64,000 nt of DNA from Zingiber officinale (Eukaryota > Streptophyta > Magnoliopsida > Zingiberales > Zingiberaceae), in assembly GCF_018446385.1 (NCBI RefSeq), contig NC_055990.1, forward strand, positions 30,279,891 to 30,343,890. Direction: 5' to 3'. Of the stretch, positions 24,731 to 35,326 are shown in pieces; the stretch's first letter is position 1; every line of letters begins with the position of its first letter. The translations under genes were made by a program, and so were the position numbers. The notes under the pieces are model-generated. The model was not told the DNA's origin. It searched no databases and saw only the letters and a program-made list of their open reading frames with translations.

Positions 24731-25483
24731 TTATTTGTTCATCGATCGATGGATCTCCTTGGGCCGCCGCTCGCCGCCATTAAGGAGACGGATCTGCTCG
24801 TGGGTCTTCTTGATGAAATCATCGATTCGCCGGTTGAATTCGTGGTCAGTGGTGGCCGACGAGGGAGCTTCTGCTGGTTGATTGGCTTTGCGGCGGGACA
24901 TCGCCGGAGAGCGAGGAGTACTGTTCTCCGTGGTAACCTTCCAGGCGGCCTCCATCGACTCGTTCGCTATCTCCCTTGCCGCCGCCTCGTCCTCCTCTTC
25001 GGAGCCCCTTTCGCCCATGACCGCCGACGAGACTACGTGCACCTCGTCGGAGTCTGTCGTGAGGGAAGACGCGTCTGATGGAGGACTCTCGACGGGATCC
25101 GGCGCTAGAACTGCCGCCGCCGTCGAGGACGGAGGCATCTCGGCCAAAAGCCCAGAGACAGGAGGAGATCCCAAAGAGTTGGACCTTTTAGGCTTCCATT
25201 GCTCTCGGCCTTGCTGCTCCTGCAGCTGCTTCTGATCGGAGAGCTTCCAGATGACAAAGATGATGAGATGCACGGCGACGAAGAGGTACGGCGGAGCGAG
25301 CCAGGAACGGAGAGCCTCCCGGTAGACAGGGAAGGCAACGGCCAGAGCCTCGGCGGCGGCGGGAACGGCCACTCTGCCGGCCGCGACGGCTGAGAGGGCG
25401 CAAAGCAGCAAAAAACCGATCTTTGATGCTCTAATCAGGGTCTCGTATCCGCTGGTCCAAGAACTCGATCCCGGATTCGCCAT
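24731..25483 (-). CDS. DUF4408/DUF761 membrane-associated protein
   Basis: A single exon of 250 residues; the start is the ATG at 25483 (MANPGSSS). The N-terminal third has two hydrophobic segments, ASKIGFLLLCALSAVAAGRV and WLAPPYLFVAVHLIIFVIWK. A W-x-PP-YLFV-type segment at that place is the hallmark of DUF4408. The middle is low-complexity and acidic (Pro/Ser, EEEDEAAAREIA). The C-terminus, HEFNRRIDDFIKKTHEQIRL, is the DUF761 motif. Proteins of this kind are common in plants as small intronless genes; the biochemical role is not known to me. Base composition is GC-rich, unlike the spacer around it. It is divergent from the PPR gene, with about 540 bp between their starts. Confidence 0.85.
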   Translation of the reverse strand: MANPGSSSWTSGYETLIRASKIGFLLLCALSAVAAGRVAVPAAAEALAVAFPVYREALRSWLAPPYLFVAVHLIIFVIWKLSDQKQLQEQQGREQWKPKRSNSLGSPPVSGLLAEMPPSSTAAAVLAPDPVESPPSDASSLTTDSDEVHVVSSAVMGERGSEEEDEAAAREIANESMEAAWKVTTENSTPRSPAMSRRKANQPAEAPSSATTDHEFNRRIDDFIKKTHEQIRLLNGGERRPKEIHRSMNK

Positions 25484-25988
25484 TTCCAGCACCAACCAAC
25501 CTTCAACTAGAACAACGAAAATCTCGAAGCCAAAGCATAGAGAACCAGAAAAAGAAACGAAGAACAGTCTGCCAAATCTAAAGGGTCGCCATTAGAGCTG
25601 TAGATTGGAAAGTAGACGCCGCTTTTAGAAATTCTCTGGAGCAGAGAGAGGAGAGAAAGCGGTGGCTTGAATTCGAAGCGGAGTGTTCGTTTATTTAACG
25701 TGGAGTGGAAGATGAAGAAGATAGATATTTCTTGTTTTTTAAAAAATATTTAATATTAAGATATAAATTTAATACGATTTGATGACAAGTTTATTGTTAC
25801 GTCATAATAATAATCAAAAGTAAGATAATAATTAAAAACTATATTGATGTTCTTTAAGCTACAACTATTAAATTTAATTAAAAAGGATAAATTGATTTAT
25901 TTTGGGACAGTTTTTTCTTTCTTTAGATTTTCGAATCATGTTGGGTTAATGGATTTGAATCGAACCATATCGGTCGGGTCCGTGTCCT

Positions 25989-25997
25989 ATAAATAAG
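25989..25997 (+). promoter_or_regulatory. TATA box upstream of the PPR gene
   Basis: TATAAATAA lies about 39 bp before the ATG at 26028. With a usual start site some 30 bp downstream, the 5' UTR would be only about 10 nt, unless this box is not used or translation starts further in. Confidence 0.5.
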
Positions 25998-26027
25998 ACG
26001 TGACCACGCGACCTCCGTCCAACCCAA

Positions 26028-27788
26028 ATGACTCGGTTCCTGCGACCCCTCCAGCCGGTTCGTCACCGGTTTTTCTCTTCGACCGTTCTCTTCCCTTCGC
26101 CGGACCTCCAAACCCTACAGGAACAATACGCTCGACTCCTCCATCGATGCGTCTTGACCTCCGACCTCCGCCTCGGCGCCACCCTCCATTCCTGCCTACT
26201 CCGGCGATGCCTTATTCTCCCTCTACACCCGTCCTCCCTTTTCCTCCAAAACCACCTCCTCAATATGTACTTCAAGTGCTTCCCCGACCCCTCTCTCGCC
26301 CTCCGCCTGTTCGATCGCATGCCCAGCCGAAACACCGTCACCTGGTCTGCCGCCATCGCCGGCCTCATCCAATCCGGTCGCCCCCAGCGCGCGCTCTCCG
26401 TCTTCTCCGCCATGAATCGCGCGGGCGATGCCCGGCCGAACGAGTTCACCCTCGCGAGTGCGCTCAACGCGAGCTCGCTCGCAGGTTACGGCGCCGCTCT
26501 AGCTCAACAAATATACTCTCTGGTTCTTCGTCTCGGCTTCGGGTCTAACGAGTTCCTCATGAACGCGTTCCTCATGTCCTTCATTAGGAGTGGGAAGATG
26601 GAGGAAGCGGCGGAGGTTTTCGGTAACATCGGGGGCAGAAATGTTGTCGATTGGAACTCGATGCTCGCTGGTTACTTGCAGTCATCATGCTCGGAGATCT
26701 GGAGATTCTGGTGCCGGATGATTCAAGCAGGAGTAATGCCGGATGAGTTCTCTTTCAGCAGCGTTCTCTCGGGGCTGGCAAAAGCTTCGAGCTTGAGGTG
26801 CGGCGTGCAGGTCCATGGCCAAGTCATAAGGCACGGCCATGGGGACGATCTCTGCGTGGGGAATTCACTGGTGGAAATGTACTCCAAGAACAAATCTTTG
26901 GCTTCCAGCATTAAAGCCTTTGAGGAGATGCCTCGCCGTGATGTGGTCTCATGGACGCAGATGGCTGCCGGTTGCTTAGATTGCGGCAACCCGACGAAGT
27001 CACTGAGGATCATGGAGAAGATGAAGTTGGCCGGTGTGATGCCGAACAAGTTCACCATGGCAACATGGTTCAATGCTTGTTCTGGCTTGGCTTCACTGGA
27101 AGAAGGGAAGAAAGCCCATGGCTTCAGGATTAAGATGGGCAGCAATGTAGACCTGTGTGTCGATAATTCACTCATCGACATGTATGTGAAATGTGGTTCT
27201 ATGAGCAGTGCAAAGCAGGTTTTTGAATCGATGAAGGATAGATCAGTTATCTCATGGACTTCAATGATCATGGGATTCGCACAACATGGTCTTGCTCGAG
27301 AAGCCGTGAAGGCATTCGATCAAATGGTCTCTGAGAATGTGAAGCCAAATTACATCACAATGATCTGTGTGCTGTATGCCTGTGCTCAGGGTGGACTCGT
27401 GGATGAAGGGAGAAGCTATTTCGATTCAATGATGCGCGAGCACGGCATTCTCCCTACAGAGGATCACTATGCATGCATGGTGGATCTCCTTGGAAAGGCA
27501 GGGCATGTTGCAGAGGCAGAGGAGTTGATACAAAGCATGCCTTTCGAACCCGGTTTGCTTGTTTGGCAGACATTGCTGGGTGCTTGTCAACTTCACGGCA
27601 ATGTAGAGATCGGCAAGAGGGCAGCCGAGAAAGCATTAGTTTTGGAGAAGAAGGATCCATCAACTTATGTTTTACTTTCTAATATATATGCTGATGCGAG
27701 AAGTTGGGATACAGCAGAAAGGATTCGAGAATTAATGGAGAAAAGGGAAGTAAGGAAAATGCTCGGTTCTAGTTGGATAAGATCATGA
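26028..27788 (+). CDS. Pentatricopeptide repeat protein, PLS class with E domain
   Basis: One exon, 586 residues. PPR proteins bind organelle RNA one base per repeat and act in editing, splicing or stability; PLS-class members are mostly editing factors. The N-terminus (MTRFLRPLQPVRHRFFSST) is Arg-rich and lacks acidic residues, as in mitochondrial or plastid presequences. Repeats run from about residue 70 to 490: examples are LFDRMPSRNTVTWSAAIAGL, VFGNIGGRNVVDWNSMLAGY, FEEMPRRDVVSWTQMAAGCL and VFESMKDRSVISWTSMIMGF. The end, from VWQTLLGACQLHGNVEIGKR to RKMLGSSWIRS, is an E-type domain. There is no DYW deaminase domain, so if it is an editing factor it would need a partner. Lack of introns is typical. 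Confidence 0.93.
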   Translation: MTRFLRPLQPVRHRFFSSTVLFPSPDLQTLQEQYARLLHRCVLTSDLRLGATLHSCLLRRCLILPLHPSSLFLQNHLLNMYFKCFPDPSLALRLFDRMPSRNTVTWSAAIAGLIQSGRPQRALSVFSAMNRAGDARPNEFTLASALNASSLAGYGAALAQQIYSLVLRLGFGSNEFLMNAFLMSFIRSGKMEEAAEVFGNIGGRNVVDWNSMLAGYLQSSCSEIWRFWCRMIQAGVMPDEFSFSSVLSGLAKASSLRCGVQVHGQVIRHGHGDDLCVGNSLVEMYSKNKSLASSIKAFEEMPRRDVVSWTQMAAGCLDCGNPTKSLRIMEKMKLAGVMPNKFTMATWFNACSGLASLEEGKKAHGFRIKMGSNVDLCVDNSLIDMYVKCGSMSSAKQVFESMKDRSVISWTSMIMGFAQHGLAREAVKAFDQMVSENVKPNYITMICVLYACAQGGLVDEGRSYFDSMMREHGILPTEDHYACMVDLLGKAGHVAEAEELIQSMPFEPGLLVWQTLLGACQLHGNVEIGKRAAEKALVLEKKDPSTYVLLSNIYADARSWDTAERIRELMEKREVRKMLGSSWIRS

Positions 27789-27856
27789 AGGTTTGCAGAA
27801 AAATTCTTATAGATGCTGATTGTGAGAGTTCTTTGTTTGAAGCTGTTCACAAGTCA

Positions 27857-28398
27857 GGGGGGGCGTTTGGTTTAGGGGAATAGGAGTGAGGAATGAGAAT
27901 GAGAATCATTAATTATCATTGTTAATGTTTGGATTATAGGAATAGGAATACAAATAGGGGAATGAATCCTTGAAATTGGGTAATAACTCATTCCCATGTA
28001 TCTCCCCTTCAATGAGTCATTACCCTATTTTCATCAATTAAAATATTCCTTTATTTCAAAAATACCCTTGACTTAAAACTAAAATTTTCTCCTTTAATAT
28101 CAAATATCAAAATATATTTATTTATTTTTTCTTTCATATCACTTCTCTCTCCTTGTTCTCTCTCATCATATTTTCTCTCATCATTTTATCACACACATTC
28201 ATCTTTCTCTCACATTTAATTTTTTCTCTTATTTTCCTTTAAGGGTAAAAAAGAAAATTTTGATTTATTCCGATAAAAAAAATGTAACTAACCAAACATT
28301 ATTTTTAAAAGTGATATCCATGCTCATACTCATTCCCATTCCACAATATATTGATTCTCATTCCGATTTCTATTCCTGGGAAAGAACCAAACGCCCCC
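27857..28398. mobile_element. Harbinger-type MITE, complete
   Basis: The left end GGGGGGGCGTTTGGTT and the right end, read on the minus strand, GGGGGCGTTTGGTTCT are inverted repeats. Both ends are flanked by TCA (27854-27856 and 28399-28401), a 3-bp target duplication. Length 542 bp, AT-rich interior rich in GAATGAGAATGAG near the left end and its complement near the right. No transposase frame. It lies in the tail-to-tail gap between the PPR and IPT genes, starting about 70 bp after the PPR stop, so it may be within the PPR 3' UTR. Confidence 0.85.
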
Positions 28399-28578
28399 TC
28401 ACTTGGAAAATCTCTTGCTGTATATGTATTAATAGTGACACCTTTGACCATTTTGAAGGATGAAACCTTTCAATAATCAGTGGAAATGCAAACACCAAGT
28501 TTATTTAGAAAAAAATAACCTCTCTTAACAACTCTAAATTTGCTGATAGATAAAGTAAAACTTTATAGCATCCATATT

Positions 28579-29922
28579 TCAGACAGCCATGGCTGGCTGA
28601 TGCTGGGTACTCCTTATCCAATCCAGAACATGATTACAATCTTCATCATGAGAAAACAGCTTCACTTGTGCTTGATAGGACTTCAATTCATAGGCTTCCC
28701 TTCTCTGAGTGATTTCTTTCTTCATTTGAAGTGACTGAGGCACAGCCAATCTCCTTGTTTCAGTGTGGTATGCACTGCAAATAAAATCAGTAATTTCTTC
28801 GAATGGTTTCGAAGCATCAAGCCAATGGTAGATTTGTTCATTCCTAAACCAAGTTATCTGCCTCTTTGCAAAATTTCGAGATGCCTTTTGAAATTGAGAC
28901 AAAAAAGCATACAAGTCTTCGGTAGAACTTCCTCCTTGTACCCTACAGCTTAAGAGATATTCCATGGCATGCCTGTATCCAATTGACCGGGTTGCAGAGT
29001 TCATGTCGGGACGAAGACCAATGTCAAGAAGCCACGATGCTTCTGAGAGTAGTCCTTCAGTTTCCATGAGCATATTTTCACACCTCAAGTCAATAGCCCT
29101 GTAGAGATCAACTCTTTGAACTGTAAGGAAGAGACAAATGAAGTCGTAGTCCATATTGTTTGGATGATGATGACTGTTGTTCTCATCGTAAGAGTGATTA
29201 GCAACTGAAGTGTCCGTTAAACTTGGGTCAATTCCCTGACGAAATGAATCGTAGGGTACACTAAAGGCTGAAGGAGGCGATCCAGATGATCTGATAATTT
29301 CAAGGCTACGTCGTAATCGATACCAGTTGTTGGTAGAAAAAAACTGAGCTTTGGGGTCGCCAGCCTTAACAACCAAATCCACAGCTGCATCCCATTGCTT
29401 GTTCTTCTGCAACTCCGTGAGCTCTGAAAATACTTTGGAAGTTATCTCCGATGACGCCTTTGGGACATCAGGCTTTCCATACAAATACCATCTTAAGTAT
29501 AATCCAGTTCCCCCAGTAACAATCGGCACTCGGCCTTTCTCCAGAACAGATTGTGTTGCTTTTCTAGCATCCTCAAAGAACTGCCCTGCAGAATAATCTT
29601 CATAAGGGTGCAAGATGTCAAGCAAGTGATGAGGCACCTCATTTCTCTCAGAAGCTGAAGGCTTAGCAGATCCCACATCGAGTCCGCGATACACTTGCAC
29701 GGAATCAGCACTAATAATCTCTCCGTCCAGCCTCTTCGCAAGCTCCAGCGCAAGCCTACTCTTTCCTGCTCCCGTAGGACCAGAGATTACAATGACCTTC
29801 TTCTTCATTGATTCAGGGATGGAGCAAGTAGTCCTCAAAGCATTCCTTCTTGTAAAAAGAGATATCGGAGTTAGTTTTGGTGATGACCAAATGGGAAGAC
29901 TCATCTTCATGCTTGATGCCAC
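28579..29922 (-). CDS. IPT9: tRNA dimethylallyltransferase (tRNA isopentenyltransferase), IPT9-like
   Basis: The enzyme transfers a dimethylallyl group to the adenine next to the anticodon of certain tRNAs; in plants this tRNA pathway is the source of cis-zeatin cytokinins. A single exon gives 447 residues. Seen: P-loop GPTGAGKS (48-55), the substrate-binding stretch SADSVQVYRGLDVGSAKP, HHLLDILHP, VTGGTGLYLRWYLYGKPDVP and RNFAKRQITWFR. The order and wording match Arabidopsis IPT9 rather than IPT2; no C-terminal zinc finger is present. The first 38 residues are basic and Ser/Thr-rich, possibly an organelle targeting peptide. The 5' UTR seems to be spliced: donor ACG then GTAAGT at 30550, and acceptor CTGTAG ending at 29945. 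No disruption is seen. Confidence 0.93.
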   Translation of the reverse strand: MASSMKMSLPIWSSPKLTPISLFTRRNALRTTCSIPESMKKKVIVISGPTGAGKSRLALELAKRLDGEIISADSVQVYRGLDVGSAKPSASERNEVPHHLLDILHPYEDYSAGQFFEDARKATQSVLEKGRVPIVTGGTGLYLRWYLYGKPDVPKASSEITSKVFSELTELQKNKQWDAAVDLVVKAGDPKAQFFSTNNWYRLRRSLEIIRSSGSPPSAFSVPYDSFRQGIDPSLTDTSVANHSYDENNSHHHPNNMDYDFICLFLTVQRVDLYRAIDLRCENMLMETEGLLSEASWLLDIGLRPDMNSATRSIGYRHAMEYLLSCRVQGGSSTEDLYAFLSQFQKASRNFAKRQITWFRNEQIYHWLDASKPFEEITDFICSAYHTETRRLAVPQSLQMKKEITQRREAYELKSYQAQVKLFSHDEDCNHVLDWIRSTQHQPAMAV

Positions 29923-29944
29923 CCTCGCAGCCCACTAAGCTAAT

Positions 29945-30550
29945 CTACAGAAAGTTGACAAATGAAATCTTTTGAGAAGATTGAGCAATGAGGTTTTGGT
30001 TTCAAATCTAAAAGCATGAACATTGAACGCATTATCTTATAAAAACATAAAATTGTGGAACAATAAATAGCAATTTATTCCTGCACTAAACCTGAACATG
30101 AAAGAAATTAGAGAATAACTCTGTGAAATACTCAGGCATTCCATCAAACAATTGGTAGGCGCAGAACAGCAAACAAGAATGTTGGAAGCAAAAACTTAGA
30201 ATCGAACCTGATGCAAGAGGAACAGAATGACTCTGTAAAATCTATCGAGGCTTGTTGCAGGAAAACAACAAATTGATGCCAAAATCCTTTTTTTTTCCTT
30301 TTTTTTTTTTTTTTGAGAGAGAGCAGGAACTGAACACAAGAACCGTATCGACAATCCACGTTTGTTTGGATAGATTTTCTGTGATTTGTATATCCTACAG
30401 AGCGAGCAGAAGAAACAGTACACGATTTTGGCACCTTGCTTTTGAAAAGGCAGGGGATTTCGGTATCCGCTCAAATCGATTATAAAGGCGGGAAAGAATT
30501 GCGCCGGGAATAGCTATAAAAACAGAAACTAAACCATACGTACTACTTAC
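29945..30550 (-). other. Probable 5'-UTR intron of the IPT9-like gene
   Basis: On the minus strand a canonical donor (GTAAGTAG) at 30550 follows a GC-rich block (about 30551-30640), and a polypyrimidine tract with CTGTAG ends at 29945, 22 bp before the ATG. No coding function in between. Confidence 0.6.
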
Positions 30551-30649
30551 CGTCGCCGTGGGCGGCACTCAGAGAACGGCGGCGGCGATCGTCTTGGTTC
30601 GGAAAGGATTCCGCAGGAGACTACGAATCGGCCGGTGAATAGAGAGGGC

Positions 30650-32347
30650 AGACACGGTACAGAAGTAGGAATATTAAATAGTAAATTTATTTTCACTTTA
30701 AAAATCAAGCAAGAGATTTGAAAAGGCCCGCACTTTTTTTTATATTCCACTCTTAAGGAAAAAAAAAAGTAATAAGGTCTATTCCAAGACTACAACTTAC
30801 AAATAAACATTCCACTGTGACATTTATCGCAATGGTGAAATAGGACCTCCTTATTCTATAAAATTTCTCAACTGGAACAAACCAGTGGAGTTAGACACAT
30901 ACAACTCAGTGCTCTGTTCATAGCTCCTCCTTTGTCGTCGTCCTCTTCTTCCTCTTCTACTTCTGTTTGTTCTCCATCTCTTGAATCTGAAATGGTTTTA
31001 ACTGAGCAAAATCTTTGAATCAGTTTCCTTCAAATAGAATCCATTTCAATTGCATTCTACCTAAATCCATTCAGGATAGTCCAAGCACTGCAAGCATTTG
31101 TAAATAGTATGATTTGAGTAAATTCTTCATTAATTAATTATACGATTACTCTTGCCTTGATTACTTCAAAGGCTGCATAAGTTTTTTAAAGATTTGGCAG
31201 CAATATGCAGAGACTGCGTAAATAACTTAACTGAGCAAGAAAAAATTTTCTCCTCACATATTTGTGTAAGTAGATGATGACACATGAATGCATTCATATT
31301 CTGCTCATATTTTCATACATATGAACACAAAGTTCCTATCTTGTAGTACTGCAGCTGAAAGTACTCATAAAAAAAAATTAGGGTGGATTTCTTTGCAATT
31401 GAATTCCATTTAACAAGCCTGACAGACTGCAAAGGGAAGCAGAAATTGTGAACAAGGGGAGTTCATTTTACAGTTTTCTAATAAGGTGTAGTTAGAAAAA
31501 TTAATGAGAATAATCTTTATGTTGATCAATCTGAATACTACTAATTCGAAAACAATCCGGCATTTCTTTTTCCAATGGGTTTCTATTGGACAAATCTGAC
31601 TAAATGAAAAATGGAAGGAAAAGGTATTCTTTTTAAGTTTTCAGGCTACAGTTCGTAATTTTGATAGAAAACATTATATGTTTGTGGATGCATTGTTTTA
31701 ATGGTTTCTCTTGATCAATCTGATAATTTCATATTCAGAAAATTATACAGCTTTTTCTTATATCGAAATCAATAAATGAGGTTGATATAATCTTAAGAAA
31801 CCAAGAGTGTTTTCAGAAATCCATGTGTAAATTTAGCATATAATAAATTAACAGACAGCAGGCAATTGATTATCTACTTACACTGAAATTGCATATTTTT
31901 ACTGCCATCAAAATTTAATGTCACTCATTAGTTCCATTAAGTTTTTCCATTAAGTTTTTGAAGAAGAATTCTGCACAAGTCAAAATTTAGAATTAAGAAA
32001 ACATCAACAATGATTCGAAGATTGGATTTTGTATCTCTGTTTTCCTTCTTCTTTCTTGCAAAGAAAAAGGGAATGAAAGAAAAGGAACTGAACTTGTCCA
32101 ATTCAGTTAAAATCTTCATGAAGCAATCAAATTCTCCTCTATTTTCTTTTCTAAAAAACAAAATGCGTCGACGAAATGACAAATGCACTAGGGGAAAGGC
32201 CTTGAACTTGAAAAGATTGTTCATGTTCTCCAAGGGCTTTCTTGAACTATCAACTCCATGAAACTTAGCATACTGAAAACAAGAGAGCTAAAGTGTTCAC
32301 AGTTCAAGAAAGCCTGTGGAGAACATTCCCATAATCTCATAGATTTT
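30650..32347. other. Intergenic DNA with no recognised gene
   Basis: AT-rich; the open frames at 31937-32261 are low-complexity Lys/Phe runs without a domain. Nothing else is supported. Confidence 0.4.
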
Positions 32348-33043
32348 ATCTGCTACAACTTCAGATGGAAGAACAACAATTCAACCTGATAAAATAAACG
32401 CAAGAAAATCAAGAAAAAAATAGGAGAAGAAGAAGCAAAGCAGTGGGAGAAGGTCGGACCACTGTCGGCTTAAATAGATGCCAACCTATATATATATACA
32501 GAGAGAGGGAGAGTTGCGAATGTTTATGAAAGAATAAAAAAATTTAGCTTTATTCAAATTCAACCATTTATTCTTCATATAGTATTTTCGATATCACTCG
32601 TAAACTCATTCTGAATTCACTTTGCATTGAAAACGCATCTGCCAAAGCATTACGCTTCAAAATGTGCAACAATTGGTGGCTGCGGGAGGAGAACATAAAG
32701 CCGCCACCTTCTTTTTGAATGAAGAGAGGAAGACGAAGATGAAACACAGTGTCTCAGGCGTCGATTCATTGACCCTGCAGCTTTCTTCTCTTTGCCCTTC
32801 ACTTAGCTCTCGAAGCCTGTTATGAGAAGCCATGCGCCAGAGGCAGCCAAAAGTCGAAGGCATCTTTTTCCCACACAGAAACTAATTAATTAATTGATGG
32901 ATTAATTTACGACACCTCTCAATGGAGCACTTGAAATGGACTGCTTTCTCTCCGTACTGAGGAAGTAGCTCCAGATCATGAAATGCATTTTCTTTCTCTT
33001 TACAGAGAACAAGATCATGAAAAATAATTAGAGCAGCAGTAAT

Positions 33044-33808
33044 TGTTGGATATTGGGATCTTAAATGGACCAAAACGATTTAGAAGAAGGAAGTCATCAA
33101 TTGTTGAAAGTCGTAATTGACTTCAAAATTGAAATCTACGATTCGCGTAGATAGATTTAGACTATTAATTTGCTCAAAACCGATTAAGGGTGAATGAGAA
33201 ATTAATGTTTAAAGTCAACCCAAAATAACATTTGTTATTCATTAATAAAGTGCATAGGAGAATAGTCCCACATCGGAAATTCTCGATGTGTATTATCTGT
33301 TTACAAAAGCTAGACTTTTAGTATACACTCTAACAATTTTTGACCAAGTAAATCCTTTGTGTTAGTATTGAGGAATTCGCTTCGAGTATGTCCACTGCAA
33401 AAGATCATCATTGATGAAGCGAGAGAGCTATTCACCACCCCCCCTCCTCTAGTTCAGGAGTGTCCCAACAATGTTGACCAAGAACTTTGATATGAAAGAT
33501 ATGGGTATAACAAAAGTTATACTTGAAATTAAAATCAATAAGATATTAGATGGAATTTTCCTTTTACAGTCTCATTATATTGAGACAATACTAAGGAAAT
33601 TTAATGTGTATGATATTTTCCCTGTAAAGACACCAATGGACTTAAGCTTGCATTTTGCTAAGAACCACGATGAACTTGTATTCCGATTGGATTATTGGAG
33701 GATAATTTATAGTTTGATATATATTGCGCAATATCGTTTACGGAGATAATGTCGAACACTAGCCTCGACGATCAATTTACATACTCCAGAAGTTACCCGG
33801 AGACAACA
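33044..33808 (+). mobile_element. Copia retrotransposon remnant
   Basis: A 765-bp insertion that starts TGTTGG, ends CAACA and is flanked by the 5-bp target duplication GTAAT (33039-33043 and 33809-33813). The other copy of the repeat has a single uninterrupted GTAAT site. The first ~425 bp look like an LTR (TG...CA, with a CCCACATCGG element and a promoter-like region). Next comes a fragment of copia reverse transcriptase (about 33471-33749, FDMKDMGITKVILEI). Most of the element is missing, so it is a heavily truncated fossil. Its intact target duplication and absence from the other copy suggest a fairly recent insertion. Confidence 0.85.
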
Positions 33809-33813
33809 GTAAT

Positions 33814-35326
33814 CTCCATTGCCATTTGCTTCGTCCAACTCCAAACGCGCCATGAGCTACTCCTTCAACGCGGTCCAACGATCGTTTAATTTTTGACTGA
33901 GTGGCGTGTTGACTTATTCTGTTGTCAACGGCACTAGAGTCGTTTAAAAGTCAAAATGAGGAGATGAGCTATTTGCTCCGTCATTGCAGATTCAATCCAA
34001 TCCAACTTTGAAGCTGTGGAACCGACCACATGTTTTTTTCCTTCAATTCGTGCTTATCACGACGCACCGCCATTAGCTGGATCGACCAACCACAACGCGC
34101 CACGTAGCCTCGAGGGGTAATTGATTTTCCTGCGCGGAGCCAAACGCGAGCGGGCCCACGCGGTCGCTCCATTTCGTCATTCGTGTTAAATTAATGGTCT
34201 GAAATCTGAATAATGCACCTAATCCAAGTCGATGACCCGGTCTATTTCGGCCTTTTCTTCGTGGCCGGCCCGCTTGGACCCGCCACCTCCCTCGCATGCC
34301 GATGGGTTCTATGGATTGACTCGAGGTGCAGAAAATTAAATGATTAAAACTCACCTACAGCTGAGCTGGACCCACATCGTGCTCTAATAACAGAGAGGGG
34401 AGACTTGGCTGGCTTTCTCATACAAGTCGTTCGACTCGGCGCTTTATATTTTGTTGGAGTCATGTTCCGATTAAATAATTAAATTTATGTTTTATAAATA
34501 TATCTCATCGAACGATTCAATTTTTAGAGAAAATATTTACAATCAAATAATATATTTTTTATTTATAAAAAAGGAGTGGAAAATTTTTCTGGATAAAAAT
34601 AAAATTATATAAAAACACGAACCCGTAAAAGGCGGTTACTAAAGGCTGTACCAGCTGCGACACTGTCTCAAACGCGCGAGTTCCGTGATAGCGACGTACT
34701 AAATCTGGACGGGTAGAGTTACGTTGGGCTTATCTTTGTTCTGGCGTGCTAATCTTTCTTTTGATAAGAATTAAAAAGGCATTTTTTTTTATTTTCCTTA
34801 TTGGATAGATTCAAAAGCTATCAAAGACGTACTTCATCTCAATATATCATTAAAAAGAATATTTTTTTACTGTACTATCCAATATTGTTAGACTAATTTT
34901 AACTCAAATTATAATTGCTCCATTACTAATTAAAAACTAATGTTAATTAACATTATTTTGATATTGATTAACATTATTTTATCTAATTTTTACTAAAATT
35001 TATGCCGCGTTGACCAACCAACGGCTCCTCACGCTACTTTAGTCGCGATTCGACAAACGGTGCGCCAAAACCATGTGCTGCACCTCCACCCGTTGCTTAA
35101 TTCGCGATTCAACTCGCGACGCAGGTCTGGAGCGGACAATTCCAACTTCCAAGCGGTGGATGAGCTGTCCACGTCACTTCCGTCCTATTTCTCGCCTCTT
35201 TCCTTTCGTCTATTTCTCCATTTATATTCGCCCTCTTTATTCTCTCCTTGAAGCGATTTGAGGCTCTAATTCTTTCTCCTCTTCTTCTTCTTCTATCTCA
35301 AATCTTCAACCGACAAGTTCTCCACC
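33814..35326. other. Upstream region of BPS1-like gene copy 1
   Basis: No gene; open frames on both strands have no domain. 35060-35326 is pyrimidine-rich with a weak TATA-like TTTATATT near 35220, compatible with promoter and 5' UTR. Confidence 0.45.

Noticed and set aside
33265-33275. GTCCCACATCG, identical to the plant snRNA upstream element
   Set aside because: Lies in the LTR-like part of the copia remnant and no snRNA sequence follows at the expected distance.
33471-33749. 92-residue frame as a host gene
   Set aside because: It is a fragment of copia reverse transcriptase inside a 765-bp insertion.
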